Source of the DNA: Platerodrilus igneus
Taxonomy: Eukaryota > Arthropoda > Insecta > Coleoptera > Lycidae
Reading direction: 5' to 3'
Length of the DNA stretch: 64,000 nt
Assembly (NCBI GenBank): GCA_036346225.1
Contig: JARFIW010001670.1
Location: 5,208,001-5,272,000, forward strand
Below are positions 23,488-34,917 of this stretch, piece after piece. The position numbers were made by a program, and so were the translations under genes. A model generated the notes under the pieces. That model saw nothing but the letters and a program-made list of their open reading frames with translations, was not told the DNA's origin and did not search any database. Every line of letters starts with the position of its first letter. Position 1 is the first letter of the stretch.

Positions 23488-23666
23488 AATTGGAGTACAG
23501 GAAACACGTTAAGGTGAGGAACAAGGCGGACCAACCATGATAGGAACATAAACCAGAATATGCATCACTAAGAACATGTGGCACGGACGTCAGAACTGAG
23601 GAGAACAAACCGCACTTATGCTGGAATTACGAGTCAGGCAGGACCATTTACATCAAGTCAGGATTT

Positions 23667-24364
23667 TTGAATGAGGACAAACCAAGCAAGTCCTTAAGGA
23701 TAAATAGATACGAACATCAGCGCCAATTTATTAGACATGAAGCGGAAAACAATTTAAATAAAAACTTATTACCTATAATTAAATTAAATGTGGAGAACAA
23801 TAGAATTAAAATACTCATTGATACGGGAGCGGAAGCGTCGTTTGTTTAGGAAGATTTTGTTAAACGGGGAAGATTAATGGAGAAGATAATATCTGTTAGG
23901 AAGTGTAATTTAGTAGCACCAAACAGCAAGAAGTTTGCAAGCATAAATAGTATAGCAATTCTGAAATGTGAAGTGGGAAAGGTGAAATTTGAGAACGAAT
24001 TTATGGTTGTACCGGGATTGAAGATAGATGCTATATTTGGAATGGGCATTATAGATAAGTTGGGGTTAAGAATTAATGCTGAAGGAAAAGAAATAAGATG
24101 CGAGGGGGAATGTATTAAATGGGATGAAGAAGAAAACGTCGAAGTCGAAAATGACTGTTTAAATGTAAATCACTTCTAGGGTGAAGTAGATAAAAAGGGG
24201 GATGCAGATGAAGAAATTAAATGTCCAGGAGAGATCGAGCAAATGTTACGAGAGGGTATCATTGAGAAATCAAGCACACATTTTGTAAATCCACTAGTAG
24301 TCGTTAAGAAAAGTGATGATAGCGTCAGGTTATGTCTCGATGCAAGAAAAATAAATAAGCGTAA
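23667..24364 (+). pseudogene. Ty3/gypsy protease and start of RT (Z element)
   Basis: Aspartic protease motif ILIDTGAEASFV (near 23812) with the flap and second half AIFGMGIIDKLG (near 24031). The N-terminal RT block GIIEKSSTHFVNPLVVVKK and VRLCLDARKINK follow, ending abruptly at 24364. In-frame stops occur at 23847 and 24177. The rest of RT, RNase H and integrase of this element are not in the window; the break is where the transposase fragment begins. Confidence 0.8.
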
Positions 24365-24399
24365 ATAATCGAATCGTTTTGTTTCTTGGCACTTTTTTC

Positions 24400-25062
24400 A
24401 ACAAAACCCCATTTTATGCACCAATCTTCTAAACGAATCTATCGTTCCACAGAGATCAATTCCTTTCGATTTCACAGCCTCGAATATATCAAAAATTGTA
24501 GGTTGTTTATGGTGTATGTTTGTAAATCGGTAAATAATTGTACGTATAATTTCTTCTTCAAATTCACCTATTGAAGATTTGTGCTGCTTTTCTTGATGAA
24601 GTGCTCCGACAATGATCTTAGCTGCAATTCCATCGGACATCCGAAAGGAATAAACTGCACGTAACGCCATGTTTTTTCCAATTCGCGACGGCGGTGAAGA
24701 ACCTAGTCCAGATACGCTAGTCACGGGATCCCAATTAAGTCTATGACAAGGGATCTCGAGTCCGATACCAAAGTGGATTTTTAGTGGGTATGTGCTTGCT
24801 TCGGCAAGGAAGAGTCTCATACAGCGGACATAAAATCTTTTACCACTATAAAAAGTCTTGGTGAAGTAAACTGTAACTTAGCATCAACTAGTTGCATTTT
24901 GCCTTCCTTAATAATTTTCTTAACAGGCGCTAACTCAACACTAGTTGCTTCCGACACAATTTTGATCAAATTGTTTAGACAAATGGCGTCTTTACGAGCA
25001 TCCTTCTGATCTTTCATATATTTGTAAAGATTATATTTAATCTCGCGAGCTTGGCTATGTAA
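24400..25062 (-). pseudogene. Helix-turn-helix transposase-like fragment
   Basis: The minus strand reads SQAREIKYNLYKYMK, then ATSVELAPVKKIIKEG (24817-25017), then after frameshifts EFEEEIIRTIIYRFTN and a DIFEAVKSKGIDL...LVHKMGF pattern (24398-24600). This order is that of the N-terminal DNA-binding part of a DDE transposase family common in insect genomes (two HTH-like modules before the catalytic domain). The catalytic part is absent. It truncates the gypsy RT at 24364. Confidence 0.5.
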
Positions 25063-25168
25063 TTTTTATTTTGAATTATACATAATTCACCTAACACAAA
25101 AAAATAAGTATTGCAGAAATATAAAATTTATAAAGTTTACTTACACTTTCAACATAAATAACGAAGTA

Positions 25169-25729
25169 AGTTATGTATCCCCCAATTTATGTGTATGTTA
25201 TAAAATAGAATAATTAGAAAATTATTAGAAAGTGTAATGAAATGTTAAGTGAAGTGCAACAAAGTAAATACAAGGACAATTTGTAAAGTTTATTAACGTT
25301 CATGAGAACGGATGCGCTACTTTGTACCGCAGACGATAGTTACACTACAGATGTCAGGTCACAGACGGTCATAGACGGTCAGGTATCGTGATTACTTAGA
25401 AATTAAAATTACAACAATGTAATTATGAATAGTATCAAGAATAAGCAGACATGAGATCTGCAAGTTCCCACAGCCAAGTGAGGGGGTAGGAACATTATAA
25501 AAAGCCCGGGAGCTCAAAGACCCGGCAGTCAGTCAAGTAATCCGCTTTAGCATTGCAGTTTGCTAGACTACTCATCATAGTACAATTAACTAGTGTAATT
25601 TCGATTTAAAGTAATATTTAATTAATTTGTCAAAATACCATAAGTCAATTCTGTATTAATAAATAAATTTGTTAAGAAGTTTTAGAACTGGTTTTTAAAA
25701 AGGCAGCTCCCAAAGCCCGAACCTTAACT
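25169..25729 (+). mobile_element. Errantivirus-like 5' LTR (561 bp)
   Basis: Starts AGTTATGTATCC and ends CCTTAACT, the AGT..ACT form of errantivirus LTRs. Highly similar to 29095-29649. It contains TATAAAAA (25496-25503) and an initiator TCAGT at 25529-25533. The LTR is followed directly by a tRNA-Ser-like PBS. Homology between all three copies in the window continues four to five bases past TTAACT, so the exact end is uncertain. Confidence 0.85.
25496..25533 (+). promoter_or_regulatory. TATA box and initiator of the errantivirus-like LTR
   Basis: TATAAAAA with TCAGT 33 bases from the start of the TATA box. The same arrangement is present in the 3' LTR near 29421-29456. Confidence 0.6.
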
Positions 25730-25740
25730 GGCGCAGTTGT
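25729..25740 (+). other. Primer-binding site, tRNA-Ser type
   Basis: TGGCGCAGT overlaps the last T of the LTR and matches the first nine bases of the tRNA-Ser PBS (TGGCGCAGTCG) known from 17.6/297-type elements. Confidence 0.55.
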
Positions 25741-26042
25741 ACGGATGTCAAAAGGTCACTAGAAAACCCAAATTCGAAGAACTGATGGTCTGGAATTTCA
25801 ATTCCAAATTTGACAGAACCAAACAGAAGTTGGAGGCGAAACAAGAATCGTTCAAACCCGACAAATAAACAGAAGTTGAAGGCGAAACAAAAGAAAACCC
25901 CGAGAAGATACAAGCATAGAACGAATCAAAAAAACCGACGTGGAGAAAGTACAAAAATCGACGGACTCCATGAAACCAACAAAACAATTAGTGTAAGTTC
26001 ATTTTCTTTATTAAACCAGTTGAATTTTTATTTTCCAAACAT

Positions 26043-27340
26043 TTGATATTTGCTAGTATAAGAGACCCCAACCCTGTAAAATATACAAAAGTAGATAACA
26101 AAAAGATATACCAAATTCAAATAACCAAAGACGACAATGAAGAACAAATAGTTAAAATTTTAAAAGAATACACCCCCGAGAAAAAACGATTTTACTTTTA
26201 CTTTAACACCGAAAACTTGTATAAATGATTTTGAGAATTATATGTTAAATTATTTAATAACTCTGGCCCTGAACTTATAAAATGCACAAAAAAATTAATA
26301 GCCTTAGACGACCCTGACGAAATAAATAATGTAATTCGAAACCAACGTGAAGAAAAACCAACCATCGTGGAATTAATCAAACTCTAAAGCAAATCATGAG
26401 ACGATATTATTTCAAGGACATGAAGAAACTAACTACAGACTTTATTAATCAATGCGAACTATGCGACAAAGCAAAATATGATAGGAAACCCCCAAAAAGA
26501 TACCCTTAATGTTGACTAAAACACCTGACAAACCTTTTCAGAAATTACATGCCGATACTCTAGTAGTAGAAGCACAAAGTTATTTGAAAATCGTAGACGC
26601 ATTTACAAAAATAGGCGAAGCAACACCAATCACCTCTAAAAATAGTATTGACGAAACCCAAGGATTTTTACAGTACTTTACATTTTATGGAGCGCCCGAA
26701 ACAATAACGTCAGATAACGGCAGCGAATTTAAATATGAAACGATACAAAACACTTTGGAACTACACAAAATAAAAATTCATTTTATAACGGAAAACCACC
26801 CTGAATCCAACGGACTAATCGAAAGATTACATTCTACCCTGTTAGAACAAATCAGATTACTAAGAATAACCTACAAGAAAGAACACATTGCTAATTTAAT
26901 GTTATACGCACTAATCCCATACAATAATACAATTCATTCATCAACCAATTTTACGCCATTACAATTAACTTTAGGACATTCAGATTCACGCAACCCTTAT
27001 GACATACATAATAACAAAGAAGTATATCAGCAATACGCCAAAGATCATAAAGAAAAACTAAAATAACTTATGACAAAGTAAAGGATAAATTAGATAACTA
27101 CAAGGAACGCATTACCACAACCCGTAATAAAAATACCGACGCAAATAAATTCTCAATAGGACAAACCGTGTACGAGAAAAATTTCCAAAGCAAACGACAC
27201 AAAACGGCACCCAGAAATTTAGGCCCCTTTAAAATTAAAAGAATATCGGACAAAAACATAGCCGTAGTAGACAACGGCAAGATAACAAAACATATTCACT
27301 TGAAAAACTTAAAACGCCCTGTACTTTCAGATAGATAATC
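26043..27340 (+). pseudogene. Errantivirus-like pol remnant: RNase H-integrase linker and integrase
   Basis: The first part (26043-26500) is the linker between RNase H and integrase (NPVKYTKVDNKKIYQIQITK; ALDDPDEINNVI) with a degraded HHCC zinc region (NQCELC-like near 26455). The 185-aa frame at 26509-27066 holds the whole catalytic core with D16, D69 and E105, the exact D-x52-D-x35-E pattern. The C-terminal integrase part continues in another frame to about 27340. Gag, protease, RT and RNase H are missing between the LTR and 26043, so this is an internally deleted copy that cannot move on its own. Confidence 0.8.
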
Positions 27341-29041
27341 ATCGCCCTTACCGTCAACCTCCACCCAGGTAGAACGGACACCGAAATAATAATTGAAGAC
27401 ATAAAAAATAACCCCGGTATACTACCAATAAAATTAGGCAGTATGCAGAATACCATAGACTATTGGATCTTTGCACAAAAATTCGACTTAACAGATCTAA
27501 AGCAAGAATTTCAAACAATCAAAAATAATTATTACCGATTAAAACAATCAACGGACACAACAAAATTCGGAAAGGAATACGCAATAGAAATGATGAATTA
27601 TGACAGTATAATAGAAACTATTTTGAGAAACATAGAAGATAAATTTAACCGACTAATACCCACAGAACAAACGGCGAGACAAAAAAGAGGACTAATCAAC
27701 GGATTAGGAAACATAATAAAAAAACGTTATGATAACGCAATACAACAGTTAATCGAAAACAAAAACGATATCAAAACCATAATTAGCAACCAAATATCAT
27801 CGACCCAATCAACTATTATATAATTCAACGAAACGCTAACAAAATCAGTTAGAAACCAAGATAGTATAGCCAACCGAATCAAACCCTTGAAAATAACATG
27901 CAAACCACCATGCTAGGCATGCGAGATTTAATTAGATTTAACACAATACACTCCCAAATAATATCAACCCTTACCTTAATTCAACAAATTTTAGCCACGT
28001 TAGAAAATGCAATAACATTAGCAAAATTAAATACCCTACAATCCAGTATCATAGAACCAATTGATTTATTAAAAGAACTACTAAGAATTAAATCATTTAT
28101 AACCAACAGTAATTTACCTTTTGACGTATTAGAACCAAACATTTTAATATTTGAAAAAATAGCTATAATTAAAGGCTATGTAAAAAACAACGACATAACA
28201 TTTTTAATAGAAATCCCAATAGTAGAGATTAACAATTACAATTATTATCATTTATTTGCTTTTCCAATGAAAATGACTAGCACATACCAAAACCCAAAAC
28301 CAAACTCCTATCCTTAAATGAACTAAGATATGGTTATATAAACGAAAAATGTGATGAAGTACGCCAAATCAATATTTATGCTAATCGTTGATAACGACAA
28401 CCATTCAAGAAGACAGCCCTTGCGAAGTACAATTATTAAAATTTCCAAATCATTACGAGAACTGTGAAGCCAAACCCGTACAAATCACCAATATGAATAT
28501 TCAAAAAGTAACAGAAAATAAATAGATAGACATTTTTCCCACAGAAGTAATAGCAACAATCCACTGCAATCAAGACAAAAACAACTTAGCATTAACCGGA
28601 AGTAAATTAATCACCCTTAAGGAAGATAGTTATTTAAAACTGAAAAATGAAGTAATCAGAGTTTACCAAGATCCTGTACAAACCAAGAAATTAGCAAACT
28701 TACCCGAATTACAAATCAAGATAACGTAAAACGAAGACGAAGAAATACTTCAACAGCCCATGCAACTCGAACATATGGAACTAGACAACCTCAACCACGC
28801 CATGAAACTTATGGAAAATTATAAGGAACATTTAAACGAATTAAAAACGCCCAAAGTGCACTACGATAATATTAGTATTTGGACAATTGTATTAATTATT
28901 TTGACTATTTTATTGATCATTTATGTAATTTACAAAATGTATATTAGGTATAAAAATAAAGAAAACAGTTTAAGATTTAAGGCAACAAAGGTAAAAAAAG
29001 AAACAAATGTACCATTAGAAACTATGAATTTTAAGCAATGA
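27338..29041 (+). pseudogene. Errantivirus env-like glycoprotein, broken
   Basis: Related to insect gypsy-type Env and baculovirus F proteins. The frame at 27443-27823 has a furin-like RQKR cleavage site (codons at 27677-27688) followed by a Gly-rich GLINGLG segment like a fusion peptide. The next frame (27898-28317) matches the family's conserved ectodomain (AITLAKLNTLQSSIIEP). The last frame (28760-29041) carries one C-terminal membrane segment (IWTIVLIILTILLIIYVIY) and a short charged tail. A stop at 27821-27823, a frameshift before 27898 and further stops between 28317 and 28760 make it non-functional as it stands. Confidence 0.8.
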
Positions 29042-29070
29042 AATTAAATAAATTGAATGAATTAAAAATC

Positions 29071-29094
29071 AAGAAAAGGAAGTACGTCGAAAGG
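29071..29094 (+). other. Polypurine tract of the errantivirus-like element
   Basis: Purine-rich aagaaaaggaag and gaaagg immediately upstream of the 3' LTR start, the expected site of plus-strand priming. Confidence 0.55.
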
Positions 29095-29649
29095 AGTTAT
29101 GTATCCCTCAATTGATGTGTATGTTATAAAATAGAATAATTAAAAAATTATTAAAAAGTGTAATGAAATGTTAAGTGAAGTGCAACAAAGTAAATACAAG
29201 GATAATTTGTAAAATTTATTAACGTTCATGAAAACGGATGCGCTACTTTGTATCGCAGACGATAGTGACACTGCAGATGTCAGGTCACAGACAATGCGGT
29301 CAGGTACCGTGATTACTTAGAAATTAAGATTACAACAATGTAATTATGAATAGTATTAAGAATAAGCAGACATGAGATCTGCAAGTTCCCACAGCCATGT
29401 GGGGGTGGTAGGAACATAATAAAAAGCCCGGGAGCTCAAGGACCCGGCAGTCAGTCAAGTTCCGCTTTAGCATTGAAGTTTGCTAGACTACACATCATAG
29501 TACAATTAACTAGTGTAATTTCGATTTAAAGTAATATTTAATTAATTTGTCAAAATTCCATAAGTCAATTCTGTATTAATAAATAAATTTGTTGAGAAGT
29601 TTTGGAACTGGTATTTAAAAAGACAGCTCCTAAGGCCCGAACCTTAACT
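29095..29649 (+). mobile_element. Errantivirus-like 3' LTR (555 bp)
   Basis: Starts AGTTATGTATCC and ends CCTTAACT; pairs with 25169-25729 with scattered substitutions and small indels. AGTA precedes the 5' LTR (25165-25168) and lies at 29655-29658, five bases after TTAACT here. It would be a target duplication only if the LTR is taken to end at GCGT. Confidence 0.85.
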
Positions 29650-30004
29650 AGCGTAGTATTGAAAAGTCTGATTTATAATTAGTATTAGCAAAGACTAGGA
29701 CACTTCATTGCTGCCATTTTATTGCCATTATGTCATTGCAGGACCATTTCATTTCAGAAACAACTTATTACAGGCCCTACTTATTGCCAGCTTACCTCAG
29801 TAATAAATACTTCATTTATATTAATTTTAAGTTTCATATTTTAGGAAAATTTTGCAAATATACGATTATATGATCAAGTTTGTATATGCAATTAAAAACA
29901 TGTTATGCCACGAAGTCTGTGAGCACTGAATCATGCACGATATCGTAATGTTGAAAATTCGACCAAATTTCAAAGTCGACAGAATTTTTCACTTGATTTT
30001 TGAA

Positions 30005-30175
30005 ATAATATTTTAATAATATTTTAATAATTTTTAATGATATTTTAATGATATTTTCCATGATATTTTAATGATATTTTAATGATATTTTATTGATATT
30101 TTATTGATATTTTATTGATATTTTAATAATATTTTATTAATTTTTAATAATATATTATCCATATTTTATTGTTAT
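30005..30175. repeat. 11-bp AT-rich minisatellite
   Basis: About 14 imperfect units of TGATATTTTAA/TAATATTTTAT type in tandem. Confidence 0.85.
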
Positions 30176-30537
30176 CACAAGAATAGTTTTATCTTAAATT
30201 GGATTTGAATTTTGAATTGTGGCTTCTATTATTACATTTCCCGCATAAAATTTTAAAATTTTAGGTCATAATCCTCCTCTGAAATTACGAAGATATAGAG
30301 TTGCCGATAGAAGAATCCTAGCTATTGTAAGTGATTTTGAACATCGAGACCCAATCGATTATTTCCAGGGCATATCTTACAATTACCAAATGGAACAATA
30401 ATTGATAATAATATAAAACAAATACCATTGGAATTAGATTTTTAGTTTTAGGCTTTTGATTTATTTTAATGAAAAAAGTTGCTTTATAAGCCTATTCTAT
30501 TACTAATTATTGTAAGATACTAATAAAACTGATCGGC

Positions 30538-30645
30538 TATGAAATGACCTCGCAATGAAATGGGCTGGCAATAAAATGGCTCGGTAATGAAATGGCGGCA
30601 ATGAAGTGCCGGCAATGAAGTGGCGGCAATGAAACGTCCTATTCC
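30538..30645. repeat. GGCAATGAAATGGC minisatellite
   Basis: Seven or so imperfect 13-15 bp units containing GGCAATGAARTGGC. A diverged relative (attgccattatgtcattgcaggacc) lies near 29714. Confidence 0.75.
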
Positions 30646-31240
30646 GAGTTAAAACAAAATACACAAAACATATACAAAAGAGCAGGATTCGCAATTGTCA
30701 AAATCAAAGTTTCCACAATATCAGCTCGAGAGTAAGTTAAGAATTTGTAAAAAGACACTATATCGCAGATACAACGATTATTTAAATTAATTATTTAATG
30801 ATATTTTTGCTTTATACTTAGCAGTTGTGAAATAAAGACGTTTGTAAAAGTTATAAAACGCCGACTAATCTTTTTCAGTGTGAAAAATATAAGGAAAATA
30901 TTCATATGGTAACATCAATTTTTAAATTATACTGGAGTAACATCACTGCTTTTCTAGGCATTAGTATCCTTTCATAACTATATTTTCAATTCAGTGTTTA
31001 GTATCTTAAGTAATATTTGCGGTATATGCGCAGGTCATTGAGATTTTACGACACCTATATAATCACACTTAGCAGCAACTTGCAATCTACAGCATTGATA
31101 AAAATACGCAATTTAAAACGAAATTTAACTAAAACTAGTAACACTTACAAAGCAGATAAAAATATTGTTGTTTTCAAATACTTTAATACTGATAATTGGT
31201 ACTGATTCGCATTTAACAGTAGTAGTAGTATTAGTGATGG

Positions 31241-31446
31241 GCGCAATCGATAGTCTATCGATTGGACTGTCGATAGTTACTATCGAATTATTTTTTTAAT
31301 AAATAAATTTCTACTATCGATAATTTGCGATTGTAAAGCGTACTATCGATAGTCTCATAAACTATCGATAGTACTGGTGGAACCATCGATTGCTTTTCCT
31401 ATCGATAGTTATGCAACAATCGATAGTTAATGAACTATCGATGGTG
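31241..31446. promoter_or_regulatory. Left subterminal ATCGAT array of the hAT element
   Basis: Nine ATCGAT hexamers in about 200 bp, four of them within a full TATCGATA octamer. hAT transposases bind short subterminal repeats, so these are probable transposase-binding sites. TATCGATA is also the known DRE site of the BED-finger factor DREF. Confidence 0.7.
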
Positions 31447-33209
31447 CTACCAACAATCTGCTAAACAAAATCTTAGTACGGCACTGTCAATGTCAATACT
31501 CAATAGTTTTTAAATGATAGTTATATTGACTATTAAGTTAACCACTAAAGGGAAATGCCGGGACCCCAACTAAATGCACGTGCACTTTGGTGTGTGAAAA
31601 AATCACCAGTGTGGGAATTTTTTACAAAACACGGCGACAAAGTTAGGTGTCAAGTTTGTAAAAGAGTTGAAATTTTGTGATAATACGTACAATTTAAATG
31701 ATTATTTACGTCGACGGCGCCCAATACATACCGAACCCGTGCAATTAGTTGACGTAGCAGAAGCAATTGACTGTCATCAAGGAATATCGCCAGTAACATT
31801 AGTGAAATCGAAAACAGCAATACTGCTTCCATGTCAAAAGGTGTTAGCGTAGCACTACGGTTATCCAGTGCCACAACAACGTTATCGGATTCAGCTACTT
31901 CAGTATCAAATCCAGCATCTTCAATCAGTAGTGTGCTTCCTGTGGTTTGAGTTCCTACACGAAAACGGAAGCTACAGCCAACAATAACGCGCCAAGTAGT
32001 TTCTTTAAACGGATCATTAAAACATAAAATCACAAAACTTTTGCTTAAAATGATCGTCAAGGATTTGCAACCACTATCCATAGTAGAAGAACCTCATGAA
32101 GGCACTCGAACCTCGGTACTCATTACCGAGCAGAAGGACAGTATCGAGAGCATTTTCCAAACTTATATAGTACAGTCCTTCAGTCAGTGCAAAAAGCTGT
32201 GCAACAATCAAACTCGATATCGAATACAACTGATATTTGGACATCCTTTAACACCGAATCTTACTTAACATTTTTTCATGAAAGTCAGTTAAAGTCAGTG
32301 GTCCTTAAAACAGAGTATTATGAAGAAAGTGATACTGCTGAATGCCTATCAAAAATTTTATCAAGTGTGTTTTGTGAGTGGTCTATTATAACTAAAATTA
32401 CAGTTGTCGTCACTGATAATGCAGCAAATATTAAAAATGCAGTGAAACTTTTGAATCTTGATCATTTACCATGTGTCGCACACACTTTAATTTAGTAATA
32501 TCAGACGCGTTGGAACTGTGTGGGGATTTACAGAATATATTGACGAAATGTCGAAAAATTGTAACGCATTTTAAACAGTCTGTAGTTGCAGCTGATGAAT
32601 TACGAGTTACGCAAAACCAAATGGGCATACCCCAACTTCGACTAAAACAAGATATTTCAATTCACTGGAATTCTTCGTTAATAATGATGGAGAGATTAGT
32701 AAAACTAAAGGAACCGTTAATGGTGGCATTAGTGGCACTTCCAAAAGGTCCAGAATGCTTAAACTGTGAGCAGTGGAAAGTTCTTGAAGATTGTGTGCCT
32801 CTATTGAAGCCATTTGAATTCGTTACCGCAGAGCAATAAGGGGATCAATTTGCTTCATTACTAATACCTTTAGTAAGAGGATTGCAACATAATATCGTAC
32901 GACTCAACTCTACAACTGAAATTGGAAGTTTCTTAAAATCCAGTTTAATAGAGCCTATACTTAGCACCAGCAAGGCCATGAAGTTTAGTTTGTGGCAAGA
33001 TTTTGATGAAAAACTAAAAAGTGTAGTAGCTTCTTTTAACTCAGAAACAAATACTTTACTATTATTAAAAAATTACAAGGATTATTTAAACCGAAAAGAA
33101 TGAGCGAACAACAAAGTGCATTTCCAAATTTATATAAACTGGCAATAAAATTTCTGAGCGTGCCGGCTACCTCTGTACCTTAGAAAAGAGTATTTTTTCA
33201 AGCTGGTTT

Positions 33210-34129
33210 AATAACAAAGAACCTTACATGTGATTTTCCAATGCTCCACCCGAAGGTACTATATTGGCCAGGTAGCGAGTTTTTTTTACCTGAAAAATTT
33301 TTGATTTTGCCGAGCCTTGCTCTTCCAAGCGAGGTAGGGATCTTTAACGTGCGTGACAACACTCACACACGGGACCTCCATTTTACCTCTCATCCGAACG
33401 AAGGCGTATTTTTGTGAAAAATACTCGCCTAACATTAATCAAGCGGACCGTGTCAGGATTTAAACCCGGGACCTTGGGCGTAGTGGTCACACGCATACCA
33501 ACTACGTCACGGAGCCGCCCTAATGAAAAAGGACCGTGCATTTACATCTCTAATGGTCCACCTGAAGGTACTACATTGACCAGGAGGCGAGTTTTTTGTT
33601 ACCTGAAAATATAGAATTTTACCGAACCCTTTCCGTTCCAGGCAAAGTAGTGATCTTTAACGTGCGTGACAACACTCACACATTTTCTGTGAAAAATGCT
33701 CACCCGACATTTTTCAAGCAGTCGGCCGTGTCGGGATTCGAACCCAGAACCTTGGGATCCGTAGTCTTACGCTTACTACATCGATCCACGGCGACGCCAA
33801 TAACAAAGGACCTAACATGTAATTTTCCAATGCGCCACCCGAAGGTACTACATTGGCCAGGAAGCGAGCTTCTTTTGTTGCCTGGAAATTTAGAATTTTG
33901 CCGAACCCTTGCCTTTCAGGCAAGGTAGGGATCTTTAACGTGCGTGACAACACTCACACACGGGATCTCCATTTAACCTCTCATCCGAACGAGGGCGTAA
34001 TTTTTGTGAAAAATGCTCACCTGCCATTTTTCAAGCAGTCGGCTGTGTCTGGATTCGAACCCAGGACCTTGGGATCCGTAGTCTTACGCTTACTACATTG
34101 ATCCACGGCGACGCCAATAACAAAGGACC
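33210..34129 (-). repeat. Three head-to-tail SINE copies in one hAT target site
   Basis: SINE copies at 33224-33519, 33536-33798 and 33813-34115 are separated and bordered by versions of the same 14-mer: AATAACAAAGAACC (33210), taatgaaaaaggacc (33521), AATAACAAAGGACC (33799) and AATAACAAAGGACC (34116). The 14-mer is part of the transposase frame. The middle copy lacks about 45 bp of the central region. Confidence 0.8.
33813..34115 (-). repeat. tRNA-derived SINE, best copy of the trimer
   Basis: On the minus strand the head is tRNA-like, with a plausible A box and a B box matching GGTTCGAATCC (from about 34060). A body containing CACGTTAAAGATCCC follows, then an AT-rich 3' end. A related copy lies at 63363-63657. 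The presence of RNA polymerase III boxes in the head is the defining feature. Confidence 0.75.
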
Positions 34130-34917
34130 GCAGAAATCGCCTTAAACCTATAAACGTCTTTATACAGTGACTGGAATCCTACGTTGGATCCGTCACTTAT
34201 TTTCTTTTTTAATTGTCTATATCGTGAACCTTTTTTTTTTAATTCGTTACAATACTTCCTCCAGTGATGAGTAAACAGTACACTGCCCGACACAACCTTA
34301 ATTTGATGTATTTGTTCTCTAGGTGCATCTAAATTTTCTGGGTTTCTCACTTTCTTGTTTTACTACTTATTTTCCAAATTTTAATTAAATAACTGAGCTG
34401 TTTAGAGATGAAAATATATTCGCTTCGATTATAACGTCAAAAATTATTTTTATAACAAGAGTTTTTAAACTTCTTCCTAAATACAACAATTATAGTAAAT
34501 TCAATATCTTTTCTATAACTATTCTTGCAGCTTTATTTGTCTCTAGTTATTTTTTATTAAATATAAAATTTTCTTTTAAATATTTCTAGAAATGTCCTTC
34601 AATTCATTTTCTAACTCTGATTATTTTTCCATTGTAACTGTTATGGTAACTGCTACCTTTTTTTCTATGGATAATAAACTAGTCCTGCCACTTTTATATC
34701 CAATTTCAATCAATCCTTCTACCTGTGTATACTTTTATCTGTCCTCTTCAATAACTCATTACATCACTAGAATAACTCTAGTGCTCTACCTTAAATCTAA
34801 TAATCTTTACATTTTATATTATAATAAGCTGTAAGTGAAAGTGAACCTAACCATAAATGTCGTTCTTTTAAAAATCATTCGCTAATAACAATGTTTCTCT
34901 CTTCAAGCTATCAATAA

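Larger units (their letters stand above)
29650..31231. other. Intergenic region with two minisatellites
   Basis: No gene recognised. It holds an 11-bp array (30005-30175) and a GGCAATGAA array (30538-30645), listed separately. The minus-strand frame 30503-30694 is only a reading of the second array. Confidence 0.6.
31555..34175 (+). pseudogene. hAT transposase (BED finger, RNase H-like core, dimerisation end)
   Basis: ATG at 31555 starts MPGPQLNARALW. The BED zinc finger follows (KSPVWEFFTKHGDKVRCQVC, then after a frameshift NLNDYLRRRRPIH). Later frames give TTDIWTSFNTESYLTF (32187 on), VVTDNAANIKNAV with the second catalytic Asp, HLPCVAHTL, and DISIHWNSSLIMMERLVKLKE (32640-32730). The C-terminal dimerisation motif VFFQAGLI at about 33193 is cut by the SINE cluster and resumes after it as RRNRLKPINVF (about 34128-34160) before a stop. 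At least four frameshifts or stops make it inactive. Confidence 0.85.

Noticed and set aside
30005..30175. CRISPR-like array
   Set aside because: Units are contiguous with no unique spacers; it is a minisatellite in eukaryotic DNA.
33560..33800. Possible tRNA genes (B box GGTTCGAATCC and cloverleaf-like heads)
   Set aside because: Each is the head of a SINE copy with a body and target duplication; no proper acceptor stem closes.
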